Part shown: positions 1-7,876 of the stretch, piece by piece
How positions within the stretch are numbered: the stretch's first letter is position 1
How the letters are laid out: each line of letters begins with the position of its first letter
From: Bacteroidota bacterium
GTDB lineage: Bacteria; Bacteroidota; Bacteroidia; Bacteroidales; Marinifilaceae
DNA: 11,155 bases
Direction of reading: 5' to 3'
Assembly (NCBI GenBank): GCA_023400335.1
Contig: JAEXFF010000048.1
Span: 1-11,155, forward strand
The notes under the pieces: model-generated
The model's input: the letters and a program-made list of their open reading frames with translations, nothing else
Told to the model about the DNA's origin: nothing
The model's database searches: none
Program-made: the position numbers and the translations under genes

Positions 1-2063
1 GCCTCTGCCCTTTCGACTTCACTGGAGTAACTGTTATTAGCTATCTTACGCGCTTCTGTCATTTCATTCACCATCGTTTTGATTTCCTTAATGTGACGGG
101 AAATCTCTTTGATGGATTCTAATTGTACATTTCCCACCTCAGCATATACGTCCGGTAAAATTTCCTTTAATCCTTTTACATTCTCAATCAATGTATTCTG
201 ATAAGTAATCGCTGTAGGAATAATATGATTCAATGCCAGATCCCCCAACACCCGGGACTCAATCTGCAATTTTTTTAAATATGTCTCGTTTTTGATCTCA
301 AAGCGGGCTTCCAGTTCCCGAACGGAAAAAATCCCGTTCTCTACAAATAATTCCTTCGCCTTCGGAGCCAAATACGCCTTTAAGGCTGTTATACAGTCAT
401 TCTCGACAGACAAGCCTCTTTTCTTTGCCTCTGCTTGCCATTCTTTACTGTATCCGTTTCCCTCAAACCGGATTTTTTTACAGGCAATAATGTATTTTCT
501 CAGGACCTGAAATATAGCTTCGTCTTTTTTCACTCCTTTGTCGATCAATCCGTCCGTTTCTTTTTTAAATGCACTTAATTGCTGGGCAACAGCAGCATTC
601 AGGACGATCATTGCCGCACCACAATTGGCAGAAGCACCTACTGCCCGGAATTCAAAACGATTCCCGGTAAAAGCAAAAGGAGAAGTCCGGTTACGGTCCG
701 TATTGTCCCGCATAATTTCCGGAATTTTACCCACATTCAATTTCAATTCCGTCTTTTCATCCGGACTCATTTTTTTATTGCTTACTTTCTGCTCAATTTC
801 ATCCAGAATAGCAGCTAATTGCCGGCCCAGGAAAACCGACATAATAACAGGAGGCGCCTCATCTCCACCTAAACGGTGTTCATTGCCCAAAGAAACGATA
901 CAGGCCTTAAACAATGCTTCGTGTTCCAATACCGCCCGGGTCGTCGCCGTCAGAAAAATCAAAAATTGCATATTGGATTTCGGATTTTTTCCAGGAGACA
1001 AGAGATTTACCCCAGTATCCGTAAGCAATGACCAATTGTTATGCTTTCCCGAACCGTTAATCCCCTTAAAAGGCTTTTCATGCAACAAAACCCTGAAATA
1101 ATGGTGCCGGGCTACCCGCTTCATCGTAGACATCAACAATTGATTATGATCCACTGCCAAATTAGCCTCCTCAAAAATAGGAGCCAACTCAAACTGATTG
1201 GGGGCACATTCATTGTGACGGGTTTTTGCCGGAATCCCTAAACGATAACATTCCGTCTCCAATTCATCCATAAAAGCATTTACCCGTTCCGGAATAGATC
1301 CGAAATAATGATCCTCCAATTGCTGATCTTTGGCCGCAGAATGACCCATTAAAGTTCTTCCACACAACTTTAAATCCGGACGGGCATTGAACAAAGCCTC
1401 ATCGATCAAAAAATATTCCTGTTCCCATCCCAAAGTAGCCGTTACTTTACGCACGTCCTTATCAAAATACTGGCAAATATCCACAGCAGCCCGGTCGATT
1501 AAAGCCAGCGCTTTCAGCATCGGGGTCTTATAATCCAACGCCTCTCCCGTATAAGCAACAAACACCGTCGGTATACAAAGGGTATTATTATTAATAAAAG
1601 CCGGAGATCCCGGGTCCCAGGCCGTATATCCCCTCGCTTCAAAAGTATTTCGTATTCCTCCGTTCGGAAAACTGGAAGCGTCCGGCTCTTGCTGAACCAA
1701 TAGTTTTCCGTCGAAGGACTCAATAATATTTCCATCTTTCAAAACATCTATGAAACTATCGTGTTTCTCAGCTGTAGCTCCGTTTAAAGGGTGAAACCAG
1801 TGTGTATAATGAGTTGCACCTTTCTCTACGGCCCAGGTTTTCATTGCAGCAGCCACCTGATCCGCCAAGGTACGGTCGATTGTCCCGCCTTGAAACATTA
1901 CCTTTTCCAATTTCTTGAACGCTTCCACAGAGAGATAATGCCTCATTTTTTCCAAAGTAAATACATCCGCACCATAGATTTCGGACACCCTCTGTTTTTT
2001 TTCTCTTCCGGCTATCACTCTTCCGGCTATTTGCTCTAAAGCTGAAAATCTGATTTTTGCCAT
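1..2063 (-). CDS. glnN: Glutamine synthetase type III (GSIII), C-terminus cut by window edge
   Basis: ATP-dependent ligation of ammonia to glutamate, the main nitrogen-assimilation step, in the cytoplasm. An uninterrupted frame of 687 codons runs from the ATG at 2063 to the left edge. I checked it in detail over the N-terminal half and found no break. It begins MAKIRFSALEQIAGRVIAGR. Catalytic-core motifs are visible: LGWEQEYFL (metal-binding Glu region), NECAPNQFELAP at about residues 284-295, and KGINGSGKHNNWSL at about 333-346. The last includes the Gly-Ser-Gly-Lys-His segment shared by glutamine synthetases. Size and motifs fit the dodecameric type III family common in Bacteroides (about 730 residues), not GSI or GSII, so about 40 C-terminal residues lie outside the window. 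It is transcribed divergently from the pyridoxamine kinase gene. No GlnK/PII or ammonium transporter gene is visible beside it. Assignment to type III is very secure; the symbol follows Bacteroides usage. Confidence 0.97.
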   Translation of the reverse strand, partial: MAKIRFSALEQIAGRVIAGREKKQRVSEIYGADVFTLEKMRHYLSVEAFKKLEKVMFQGGTIDRTLADQVAAAMKTWAVEKGATHYTHWFHPLNGATAEKHDSFIDVLKDGNIIESFDGKLLVQQEPDASSFPNGGIRNTFEARGYTAWDPGSPAFINNNTLCIPTVFVAYTGEALDYKTPMLKALALIDRAAVDICQYFDKDVRKVTATLGWEQEYFLIDEALFNARPDLKLCGRTLMGHSAAKDQQLEDHYFGSIPERVNAFMDELETECYRLGIPAKTRHNECAPNQFELAPIFEEANLAVDHNQLLMSTMKRVARHHYFRVLLHEKPFKGINGSGKHNNWSLLTDTGVNLLSPGKNPKSNMQFLIFLTATTRAVLEHEALFKACIVSLGNEHRLGGDEAPPVIMSVFLGRQLAAILDEIEQKVSNKKMSPDEKTELKLNVGKIPEIMRDNTDRNRTSPFAFTGNRFEFRAVGASANCGAAMIVLNAAVAQQLSAFKKETDGLIDKGVKKDEAIFQVLRKYIIACKKIRFEGNGYSKEWQAEAKKRGLSVENDCITALKAYLAPKAKELFVENGIFSVRELEARFEIKNETYLKKLQIESRVLGDLALNHIIPTAITYQNTLIENVKGLKEILPDVYAEVGNVQLESIKEISRHIKEIKTMVNEMTEARKIANNSYSSEVERAE

Positions 2064-2104
2064 AAATATTATTTTTCAATACATACCCACCTTTATACGG
2101 GGGA

Positions 2105-2112
2105 CAAAAGTA
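2105..2112 (-). promoter_or_regulatory. Candidate -7 element for the glutamine synthetase gene
   Basis: Read on the minus strand this is TACTTTTG, a full match to the Bacteroidetes TAnnTTTG -7 consensus. It lies about 41 bases upstream of the glnN ATG. No TTTG/TTG -33 element stands out at the expected 18-21 base distance, so the call rests on one half of the promoter. Confidence 0.45.
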
Positions 2113-2222
2113 TAAAATATTATTATTTTACCGGCATACCCCCTCTTTTTTAATAGAAAAATTCTCAAAAAAGCGAAATCTAAATATTAGAACAATCTGA
2201 TCAGGAACCTCTGCCGGACACA

Positions 2223-2252
2223 TTTGATTTCCGTTTATTTCTCCTATCTTTG
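2223..2252 (+). promoter_or_regulatory. Bacteroidetes-type promoter of the pyridoxamine kinase operon
   Basis: TTTG at 2223-2226, an 18-base spacer, then TATCTTTG at 2245-2252 match the phylum consensus TTTG-N19-TAnnTTTG well. The start codon follows only 16 bases after the -7 element. The predicted leader is therefore about 10 bases, and the transcript would be almost leaderless. The position also rules out the longer reading frame beginning at 2224, whose start would lie inside the promoter. Confidence 0.72.
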
Positions 2253-2268
2253 TCTCAAAGCATCGGAT

Positions 2269-3126
2269 ATGAAAAAAATTGCTGCGATACACGATTTATC
2301 CGGATACGGAAGAGCTTCCCTTACGGTAGTTATTCCCGTTCTTTCCCATATGGGTTATCAGGTCTGCCCCCTTCCGACAGCCATCCTTTCTGCCCATAGC
2401 GAATACGAGAACTACCGTAGTCTGGACCTGACTTTTTACATGCAGGATATCATTGACCACTGGAAAGAATTAAAATTAAAATTCGACGCTATCTATTCCG
2501 GTTACCTGGCTTCTGACCGCCAAATGGACATTGTCTCCGGATTTTTCGAAGACTTCGGACGAAAAGACAATTTTATTCTGGTTGATCCCGTACTGGGAGA
2601 TCACAATCAGCTGTATCCGGGTATGACTCCGGAAATGGTGGAGGGAATGCGAAAGCTGTGCTCAAAAGCAAAGGTGATAACGCCGAATCTTACTGAAGCC
2701 TGTTTTTTATTGGGAGAAAAAGGAACAGATCACATAAATCAGGAAGAAACAATAAACTGGTGCAGGCAATTGAGTACCCTGGGTCCTGAATACGTTATTA
2801 TTACCTCGGCCCCTTCCGGCAATCACCAAAATATCGCCACCATTGCCTATAATAAGACAGACCGAAGAACCTGGCGTGTTATTTCAGATTATATTCCAGC
2901 TTCATATCCCGGTACCGGTGATGCCTTCGCCAGCGTTATCACCGGTTGTCTGCTGAACGGAGACAGTCTCCCGGAAGCAATTGACCGGGCTGTTTATTTT
3001 ATCAATATGGGAATAAAAGCCACCTTCGGTTATGACCAGAGCCCCCTCGACGGTATGAATCAGGAAAAAGTGCTTCATTACCTAAATGAACCCCTTCCCT
3101 ACTACCGCTACGAAATCATCGATTAA
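2269..3126 (+). CDS. Pyridoxal/pyridoxamine kinase (PfkB/ribokinase-like fold)
   Basis: Phosphorylates pyridoxal or pyridoxamine with ATP in the vitamin B6 salvage pathway (cytoplasmic). It has 285 residues and starts at the ATG in MKKIAAIHDLSGYGRASL. That start fits the promoter just upstream and gives the usual N-terminus. Visible family features: the IHDLSGYGRASLT substrate-side motif (about residues 7-19), LVDPVLGDH (104-112), ITPNLTEA (137-144), and the anion-hole/catalytic motif PGTGDAFAS (214-222) with Asp218 as the expected catalytic base. The DLSGYGR type is the short bacterial pyridoxamine-kinase branch. Symbols pdxK and pdxY are used inconsistently for it, so none is given. Hydroxymethylpyrimidine kinase (ThiD) shares the fold and is the main alternative. 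No thiamine gene is nearby. The HAD phosphatase gene follows after 31 bases, probably in the same transcript. Confidence 0.9.
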   Translation: MKKIAAIHDLSGYGRASLTVVIPVLSHMGYQVCPLPTAILSAHSEYENYRSLDLTFYMQDIIDHWKELKLKFDAIYSGYLASDRQMDIVSGFFEDFGRKDNFILVDPVLGDHNQLYPGMTPEMVEGMRKLCSKAKVITPNLTEACFLLGEKGTDHINQEETINWCRQLSTLGPEYVIITSAPSGNHQNIATIAYNKTDRRTWRVISDYIPASYPGTGDAFASVITGCLLNGDSLPEAIDRAVYFINMGIKATFGYDQSPLDGMNQEKVLHYLNEPLPYYRYEIID

Positions 3127-3157
3127 TATTTATCTTTTTAGAGGCATTCTTATTTTT

Positions 3158-3970
3158 ATGAAAGCAATTATCACGGATTTGGACGGCACCATACTCCCCT
3201 CAGGGGGTAGCATCAGTAAGCAAACGCTCCGTTCCTTCCGGGAATTAGGCTCCCGTTCAATCGTCCGGATCATTGCTACCGGCAGGACTTTATTTGCTGC
3301 CCGTAAATTCCTGCCCGACGATTTTCCCATCGATTACCTGATTTTTTCTTCCGGAGCCGGAATCATGGAATGGAAAAACAAAAAAATCCTGCAAGCCTAC
3401 CACCTCAGCCAAGCAGAAACTCAACAATTAGCCGCCTATTTATGGAACTACAATATCAATTTTACGATACAACAAGAAATTCCGGACAATCACTATTTTT
3501 ATTATACCGATATCTATCCCGCCCACAGTGATTATATCCGCCGGATCGATAAATTCCGGGACTACGGAACACTTATTTCGTATCCCGAAGAAATACAGAC
3601 GTCAGCAACACAATTGATTATGATCCTGAATAGTCAGCAATTAGCTTTAATTGAAAAAATAAAAAAGGACCTTCCCCTTTATTCCGTTATCCGTTCTACT
3701 TCTCCCATAGATAAACAAGCTGTATGGTTAGAAATATATCCTCCTCTTGTGAATAAAGGAAGCAGTTGCCAATATTTACTGGATATTTTAAAGATTGCCC
3801 CTACCGACTGTGCCGGCATCGGAAATGATTACAATGATACCGATTTTCTGGACATTTGCGGAAAAGCCTATTTGGTGAAAAATGCCCCTTCCCAGCTGCT
3901 TCCTCATTATCATACCGTAGCATCCGATAAGGAAGAAGGGTTTAGTGAATTTGTTATCCAAATTTTATAA
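3158..3970 (+). CDS. HAD superfamily phosphatase, Cof/HAD-IIB type
   Basis: Cytoplasmic Mg2+-dependent phosphatase of the haloacid dehalogenase superfamily; the substrate is not evident. It has 270 residues. The ATG at 3158 puts motif I at its normal place near the N-terminus: TDLDGT with nucleophile Asp7 and acid/base Asp9. An upstream in-frame ATG at 3086 would overlap the kinase gene and give a non-family extension, so I rejected it. Motif II is ATGR (40-43), motif III is Lys200 in VNKGSS, and motif IV is IGNDYNDTDF (221-230). The insert of about 110 residues between motifs II and III is the C2B cap typical of Cof/YbhA/YidA proteins. It lies 31 bases after the pyridoxamine kinase gene on the same strand, so the two are probably co-transcribed. 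E. coli Cof-type members include sugar-phosphate and pyridoxal-phosphate phosphatases (recalled family knowledge); a B6 role here is an inference from position only. Confidence 0.9.
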   Translation: MKAIITDLDGTILPSGGSISKQTLRSFRELGSRSIVRIIATGRTLFAARKFLPDDFPIDYLIFSSGAGIMEWKNKKILQAYHLSQAETQQLAAYLWNYNINFTIQQEIPDNHYFYYTDIYPAHSDYIRRIDKFRDYGTLISYPEEIQTSATQLIMILNSQQLALIEKIKKDLPLYSVIRSTSPIDKQAVWLEIYPPLVNKGSSCQYLLDILKIAPTDCAGIGNDYNDTDFLDICGKAYLVKNAPSQLLPHYHTVASDKEEGFSEFVIQIL

Positions 3971-4002
3971 AAGACTGTCGGATTTATGTTCCGGCAGTCT
4001 TT
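3970..4002. terminator. Hairpin between convergent HAD and pyrF genes, likely bidirectional
   Basis: AAAGACTGTCGG (3970-3981) pairs with CCGGCAGTCTTT (3991-4002) over 12 positions, with one G-T wobble and a 9-base loop. It begins at the HAD stop codon and ends 23 bases from the pyrF stop codon. On the minus strand the stem is followed by TTTTAT, and on the plus strand by TTTCGTCC. It should therefore work better for pyrF, but may serve both genes. Confidence 0.72.
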
Positions 4003-4025
4003 CGTCCGGTTTTTGGGAATAGGAC

Positions 4026-4856
4026 CTATTTCAAAATTCCTTTTTCTTTCAAAAGGATTTCCATCTCTTTCTGTAATTTACGGGCTTCTTCTCCCGCTCG
4101 TATGGCAAATTGTTCAGTCTTGTCCGCAAATATGATTCCCCGGGAAGAATTGACAATCAACCCACAGTAAGCGTTCATCCCGTGTCTGGCAACTTCCTCC
4201 AGACTCCCGCCCTGAGCGCCGACACCCGGTACCAATAAAAAATGATCCGGCACAATAGCCCGTATTCCTTCCAACATTTCTGCTTTAGTAGCTCCCACAA
4301 CATACATCATATTCTGTTTATCTCCCCACTCCTGAGACTTGCGTAAAACCTCCTCATATAGTTTCACTCCTTTTTCTTCCCGGAATTGAAAATCAAAAGC
4401 CCCTTTATTGGAAGTCAAGGCCAATAAAATTACCCATTTATCCGGGTATTGTAAAAAGGGGATGACGGAATCTTCACCCATATAAGGTGCAACGGTAATG
4501 GCATCGAAATTCAAAGTATTTAAAAAAGCTTTGGCATACATCTGTGAGGTATTTCCGATATCCCCCCGCTTTGCGTCTGCGATGGTAAAAATTTCCGGAT
4601 ATTGCTGCCGTATATATTGTACTGTTTTTTCCAGACTCTCCCAGCCTTTTACTCCCCGACTTTCATAAAAAGCAATATTGGGTTTATAAGCGATCGTTAC
4701 TTCTGCTGTCGCTTCAATAATAGCTTTGTTAAATTCAAATACCGGATCTTCTGCTTCCAATAAATGAGAAGGGATTTTAGCGATATCAGAGTCCAGTCCC
4801 ACACAAAGAAACGATCTCTTTTTTTTGATCTGCTCAAATAAACCTGTATAATTCAT
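4026..4856 (-). CDS. pyrF: Orotidine 5'-phosphate decarboxylase, type 2 subfamily
   Basis: Converts OMP to UMP, the last step of de novo pyrimidine nucleotide synthesis (cytoplasmic TIM barrel). It has 276 residues, the usual size of the longer subfamily-2 enzymes. The N-terminal LCVGLDSD (17-24) contributes a substrate-binding Asp. The catalytic array is [12 protein letters not shown] (93-104) with Asp94, Lys96 and Asp99. The phosphate-binding loop is VPGVGAQGG (209-217), and NSSRGI (236-241) closes the site. All key residues are intact. It is the second gene of a probable two-gene unit, starting 37 bases after the stop of prfA. No separate promoter is visible in that gap. The convergent hairpin beyond its stop codon probably ends the transcript. 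Confidence 0.96.
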   Translation of the reverse strand: MNYTGLFEQIKKKRSFLCVGLDSDIAKIPSHLLEAEDPVFEFNKAIIEATAEVTIAYKPNIAFYESRGVKGWESLEKTVQYIRQQYPEIFTIADAKRGDIGNTSQMYAKAFLNTLNFDAITVAPYMGEDSVIPFLQYPDKWVILLALTSNKGAFDFQFREEKGVKLYEEVLRKSQEWGDKQNMMYVVGATKAEMLEGIRAIVPDHFLLVPGVGAQGGSLEEVARHGMNAYCGLIVNSSRGIIFADKTEQFAIRAGEEARKLQKEMEILLKEKGILK

Positions 4857-4893
4857 AGTTGTATCTCTTTTTATTCATTTATACCTTGTTCTT

Positions 4894-5976
4894 TTAAAGT
4901 CCCGTCTCTTTCAGTCTTTCTGTATTTTCTTCTATTTGCAGTTTTTCTATAACCTCATCGATTTCTCCGTCCATGACAGCGGAGAGATTATAAAGAGTAA
5001 AATTAATCCGGTGGTCTGTCACTCTTCCCTGCGGATAGTTGTATGTCCGTATTTTCGCCGAGCGGTGGCCCGTTGATACCATCGTCCTTCGTTTCGCAGC
5101 AATTTCATCCATATGTTTTTGGTATTCGACAGCATAAATACGGGAACGCAATTCGTTCATCGCCTTAGCCAGATTTTTAATCTGCGACTTTTCATCCTGA
5201 CAGGTAACGACAATTCCTGTAGGAATATGAGTTAACCGAATAGCAGAATAAGTCGTATTTACGGATTGGCCTCCGGGGCCGGAAGAACAATAGGTATCCT
5301 TACGGATATCTCCCGGGTTGAGCTGTACGTCAACTTCCTCCGCTTCAGGCAAAACAGCCACAGTAGCAGCAGAAGTATGAATTCGCCCTTGTGTCTCTGT
5401 TGCCGGCACCCGTTGTACCCGGTGTACCCCCGACTCATACTTCAAAATCCCGTAAACTCCATTACCGGAAACATTGGCTACAATCTCCTTGTATCCTCCC
5501 GCTGTTCCTTCATTCGCATTGGTTACCTCAATTTTCCAGCCCCTTTTCTCACAGAATTTCGTATACATCCGGAACAAATCCCCGGCAAAAAGGCAAGCTT
5601 CATCTCCTCCCGTTCCTCCGCGGATTTCCAAAATTACATTTTTGGAGTCTTCCGGATCTGCCGGTACCAACAATAATTTAATATGTTGTTCCATTTCCGG
5701 TAATTTTTCCGACAATTCCTCCAACTCCAGCTGAGCCATTTCTTTCAGTTCCGCATCCTCTTCCACATCCAGAATGTGCTGGGATTCCTCCACAGTTGCC
5801 AATGTCCTCTTATATTGATCCGCCGCAGTCGTAATAGCTTCCAGTTCCTTATACTCCTTTGTCAATTTCACATAACGCTCCATATCTCCGATAACTTCAG
5901 GATCAGTAATTAACTGACCGATTTCTTTAAACCGGATATAATAGGTCTCTAATTTTTCTATCAGCGGATTCTCCAT
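4894..5976 (-). CDS. prfA: Peptide chain release factor 1
   Basis: Reads UAA and UAG stop codons in the ribosomal A site and triggers release of the finished protein. It has 360 residues from the ATG at 5976 (MENPLIEKLETYY), matching the standard RF1 length. A further upstream in-frame start at 6036 would add 20 non-family residues and is not used. The RF1 anticodon-like tripeptide Pro-Ala-Thr is at 191-193 in HRVQRVPATETQGRIH; RF2 would have Ser-Pro-Phe there. The hydrolysis motif Gly-Gly-Gln is at 235-237 in SSGPGGQSVNTT. The Gln is the residue that PrmC methylates in other bacteria; no prmC is in the window. The residue before GGQ is Pro, where E. coli RF1 has Ala. It leads a probable prfA-pyrF operon. 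Confidence 0.97.
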   Translation of the reverse strand: MENPLIEKLETYYIRFKEIGQLITDPEVIGDMERYVKLTKEYKELEAITTAADQYKRTLATVEESQHILDVEEDAELKEMAQLELEELSEKLPEMEQHIKLLLVPADPEDSKNVILEIRGGTGGDEACLFAGDLFRMYTKFCEKRGWKIEVTNANEGTAGGYKEIVANVSGNGVYGILKYESGVHRVQRVPATETQGRIHTSAATVAVLPEAEEVDVQLNPGDIRKDTYCSSGPGGQSVNTTYSAIRLTHIPTGIVVTCQDEKSQIKNLAKAMNELRSRIYAVEYQKHMDEIAAKRRTMVSTGHRSAKIRTYNYPQGRVTDHRINFTLYNLSAVMDGEIDEVIEKLQIEENTERLKETGL

Positions 5977-6005
5977 ATATTTTTCTTTTTCTATATTTTC
6001 CGACA

Positions 6006-6013
6006 CAAAAATA
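6006..6013 (-). promoter_or_regulatory. Candidate -7 element for prfA-pyrF
   Basis: Reads TATTTTTG on the minus strand, matching TAnnTTTG, 29 bases upstream of the prfA start codon in the 114-base gap after the SDR gene. The expected -33 position has only GTGT, a weak match. The region is AT-rich, so a chance match is possible. Confidence 0.4.
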
Positions 6014-6090
6014 ATATTTTTACCCCAGAGGGACACCTCTTTTAGACAATATTTTAGTACCGGAACATCGCCTTAAATCCGGCCAGGAAA

Positions 6091-7089
6091 TTACCTGCAA
6101 CGGGAAATTTGCCGGACAGTCTCCTCTAAAGGATAAAAAGAAAAGTACGGATAGCGGGCTAAAAATTTAGCAACAGAATAATAAGACTTATGATGTGAAG
6201 AACGGGCTGTCTCCTGAGTAAAAACCGGCTGTCGCCCGGTCATTTTCCCCCACACAGCTAAAGAACGCCAGGCCAGGGAAGTCATCCAGGGTTTCATTTC
6301 CAGAAAAGGAGGCTTATGACCGGTCACCCGGGCAATACAGGTAAATAATTCTTTATAATTATAGTTGCCGCCATTGATGACAAAACGTTCTCCTTCGACT
6401 TCCCTGTCTTTTCCCAAAATTAGCATTGCTTTACAGACATCCCGTACATCTACATATCCGCATACACCATCCGTATAAAAGGGCATTCCTTTGGAAACAG
6501 TCAGAAACAATTGGGAACTGCTTCTTCCCCAATGACCCGCCCCTAAAATAATAGAAGGATTGACAATAACCGTTTCCAATCCTTTCCTTACCTGCTGCCA
6601 GACAATATTTTCTGCTGCTATTTTGCTCTGCGAATATACAGAACGGACCGTCTCCATAATAATAGGAGTATTCTCATCTACAATTTCCTTTTCATGACGG
6701 GCATCTCCCAAAGCAGCTATCGAACTGACATAACATAAACGGACCTTATATTTCCGGCATAACTGCGCAATATTCTCCGTTCCTTTCAGGTTAATGTCCA
6801 GCAGTTTATCTTTATCCCCTCCGGAAAAAGAGACAACCGCAGCACAATGATATACACATTCCGCCTGCTGCACTACCGGCTCCAGTGTTTCTTTCTTCAA
6901 AACATTCCCTTCCACCCAGTTTACTTTCTGCCAGGCCTGCTCTCCCCCCGGATATTGCAAAAATACTTCATGTGTCCCTTCTAAACGGCTGCTGTCCCTC
7001 TTTAAAGCATACACGCCCTGTCCATCTTCCACCAAATGATATAATAAATGACTACCTAATAAACCCGTAGCCCCTGTGACAAAAACCAT
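6091..7089 (-). CDS. NAD(P)-dependent epimerase/dehydratase, extended SDR family
   Basis: A Rossmann-fold oxidoreductase or epimerase of the extended short-chain dehydrogenase family; the substrate is unknown. It has 332 residues from the ATG at 7089. A TTG two codons upstream is possible but less likely. The N-terminal MVFVTGATGLLGSHL carries the nucleotide-binding TGxxGxxG signature (5-12). HCAAVVSF (81-88) is the usual HxAA segment. SS at 122-123 supplies the catalytic Ser, and VYSQSK (151-156) is the YxxxK pair Tyr152/Lys156, so the enzyme should be active. VNPSIILGAGHWG and GYVDVRDVCKAM resemble the dihydroflavonol-4-reductase-like/HpnA group rather than UDP-glucose epimerases. No signal peptide or membrane segment is seen. 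The 257 bases upstream hold no other gene. The only TAnnTTTG match there (7328-7335, minus) would give a leader of about 240 bases, so read-through from the upstream osmC gene is equally possible. Confidence 0.9.
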   Translation of the reverse strand: MVFVTGATGLLGSHLLYHLVEDGQGVYALKRDSSRLEGTHEVFLQYPGGEQAWQKVNWVEGNVLKKETLEPVVQQAECVYHCAAVVSFSGGDKDKLLDINLKGTENIAQLCRKYKVRLCYVSSIAALGDARHEKEIVDENTPIIMETVRSVYSQSKIAAENIVWQQVRKGLETVIVNPSIILGAGHWGRSSSQLFLTVSKGMPFYTDGVCGYVDVRDVCKAMLILGKDREVEGERFVINGGNYNYKELFTCIARVTGHKPPFLEMKPWMTSLAWRSLAVWGKMTGRQPVFTQETARSSHHKSYYSVAKFLARYPYFSFYPLEETVRQISRCR

Positions 7090-7346
7090 ATACAATTTGT
7101 TTTAGCAAAAACCGACTTTTCATAGAGATACCGGAGCATATTTTCTATTTTACACTCCATAATTAATTCCCGTTCCGGAAATAAACTTCGCCAATCTCTT
7201 TATTTTAATTAAAACGAATTCCTCCCTGAAAGAGTTTCATATTTTTATTCAGATATTTTGCTTTTTTAAACGACTTTCACCCCCTTTTCCGCTCCGGCAT
7301 TTATTATATCCGTTAGCTGAATTCCTTCAAAAATACAAAGCATTTT

Positions 7347-7763
7347 TCATGACTTCCAGTTAAACCTGACATGCTGAATGACGTTCTCGCTCAGGCTTCT
7401 GTGAACAGCACAGGCCCGTGCTGCCCGCTCCATAGCAATCTTATGTTTATCCGAATATTCCCGTTCCGGCATAAAAAAAACCAAATCGACAACACCGATA
7501 CGGCGCAAAGGATCTGCCTCCATTTTCTTGACTACACTCACCTCCGTACCGGAAACATCGACCCCGATAGCCTCGGCAAATAATCCCATAGCCGTCATCA
7601 TACAAGCAGCCAAAGATGTGACACATAAATCAGTAGGAGAAAAAGATTCCCCTTTCCCCCGATTATCGGTAGGTGCGTCCGTGATCAACTTCATTCCACT
7701 CTGTACATGTTCACATTCTACCCGTAAATCCCCCAAGTATTTTATTTTTACCGTTTCCATCAT
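7347..7763 (-). CDS. OsmC/Ohr-family protein, second tandem copy (CAVH variant)
   Basis: OsmC-fold protein of 138 residues. The family includes thiol-dependent hydroperoxide reductases that act as dimers using two cysteines. Cys54 in LAACMMT fits the peroxidatic position in the central helix. Cys118 in ARACAVHRSL fits the resolving position. The usual Pro after the second Cys is Ala here, whereas the neighbour copy has CPVH. PTDNRGKGESFSPTDLC (31-47) is the conserved run before the helix. Two consecutive ATG codons open the gene (7763 and 7760). By hand alignment it matches the upstream copy at about 87 of 136 positions (about 64%), with about 80% identity over the first 60 residues and only about half beyond. 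It lies 113 bases after that copy, beyond a strong terminator, so it probably has its own promoter; I could not identify one. The substrate is unproven. Confidence 0.9.
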   Translation of the reverse strand: MMETVKIKYLGDLRVECEHVQSGMKLITDAPTDNRGKGESFSPTDLCVTSLAACMMTAMGLFAEAIGVDVSGTEVSVVKKMEADPLRRIGVVDLVFFMPEREYSDKHKIAMERAARACAVHRSLSENVIQHVRFNWKS

Positions 7764-7811
7764 TTCTTTTCTTCAAATACGCAGGGAAGGGGAGAAAGTT
7801 TTCCTACCCAT

Positions 7812-7857
7812 AAAAAACCGTGTAAAATATATCCCAATGAGCTACATTTTACACGGT
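7812..7857 (-). terminator. Intrinsic terminator between the two osmC-like genes
   Basis: A perfect 12-bp stem (7817-7828 with 7846-7857, ACCGTGTAAAAT and its complement) encloses a 17-base loop. On the minus strand it is followed at once by TTTTTT (7812-7817). This is the standard rho-independent layout for transcripts coming from the upstream osmC copy, whose stop codon is 20 bases away. It implies that the two paralogues are expressed largely separately. Confidence 0.85.
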
Positions 7858-7876
7858 AACTAAAACAAATACCCGT

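Noticed and set aside
538..1101. Plus-strand open frame of 187 codons
   Set aside because: It lies wholly antisense to the glutamine synthetase, whose motifs are certain. Its product is low-complexity and matches no family I recognise.
2197..2204. CTGATCAG palindrome in the glnN/kinase divergent region
   Set aside because: Eight bases is short enough for chance, and no second copy is seen nearby.
2224..2268. N-terminal extension of the pyridoxamine kinase
   Set aside because: The extension would start inside the promoter, and it adds 15 residues not expected ahead of the family's first strand.
3131..3138. TATCTTTT as an internal promoter for the HAD gene
   Set aside because: It has one mismatch to the -7 consensus and no -33 element; co-transcription with the kinase explains the layout better.
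3086..3157. N-terminal extension of the HAD phosphatase overlapping the kinase gene
   Set aside because: HAD motif I belongs within the first residues of the protein; the extension is read from kinase coding sequence in another frame.
5266..5734. Several overlapping plus-strand open frames
   Set aside because: They are shadows of prfA on the opposite strand; the compositions are Ser/Pro/Arg-rich and no start signals are present.
6062..6084. Weak hairpin (CCGGA/TCCGG) between the SDR gene and prfA
   Set aside because: The stem is only five base pairs with a long loop and no T tract, too weak to call a terminator.
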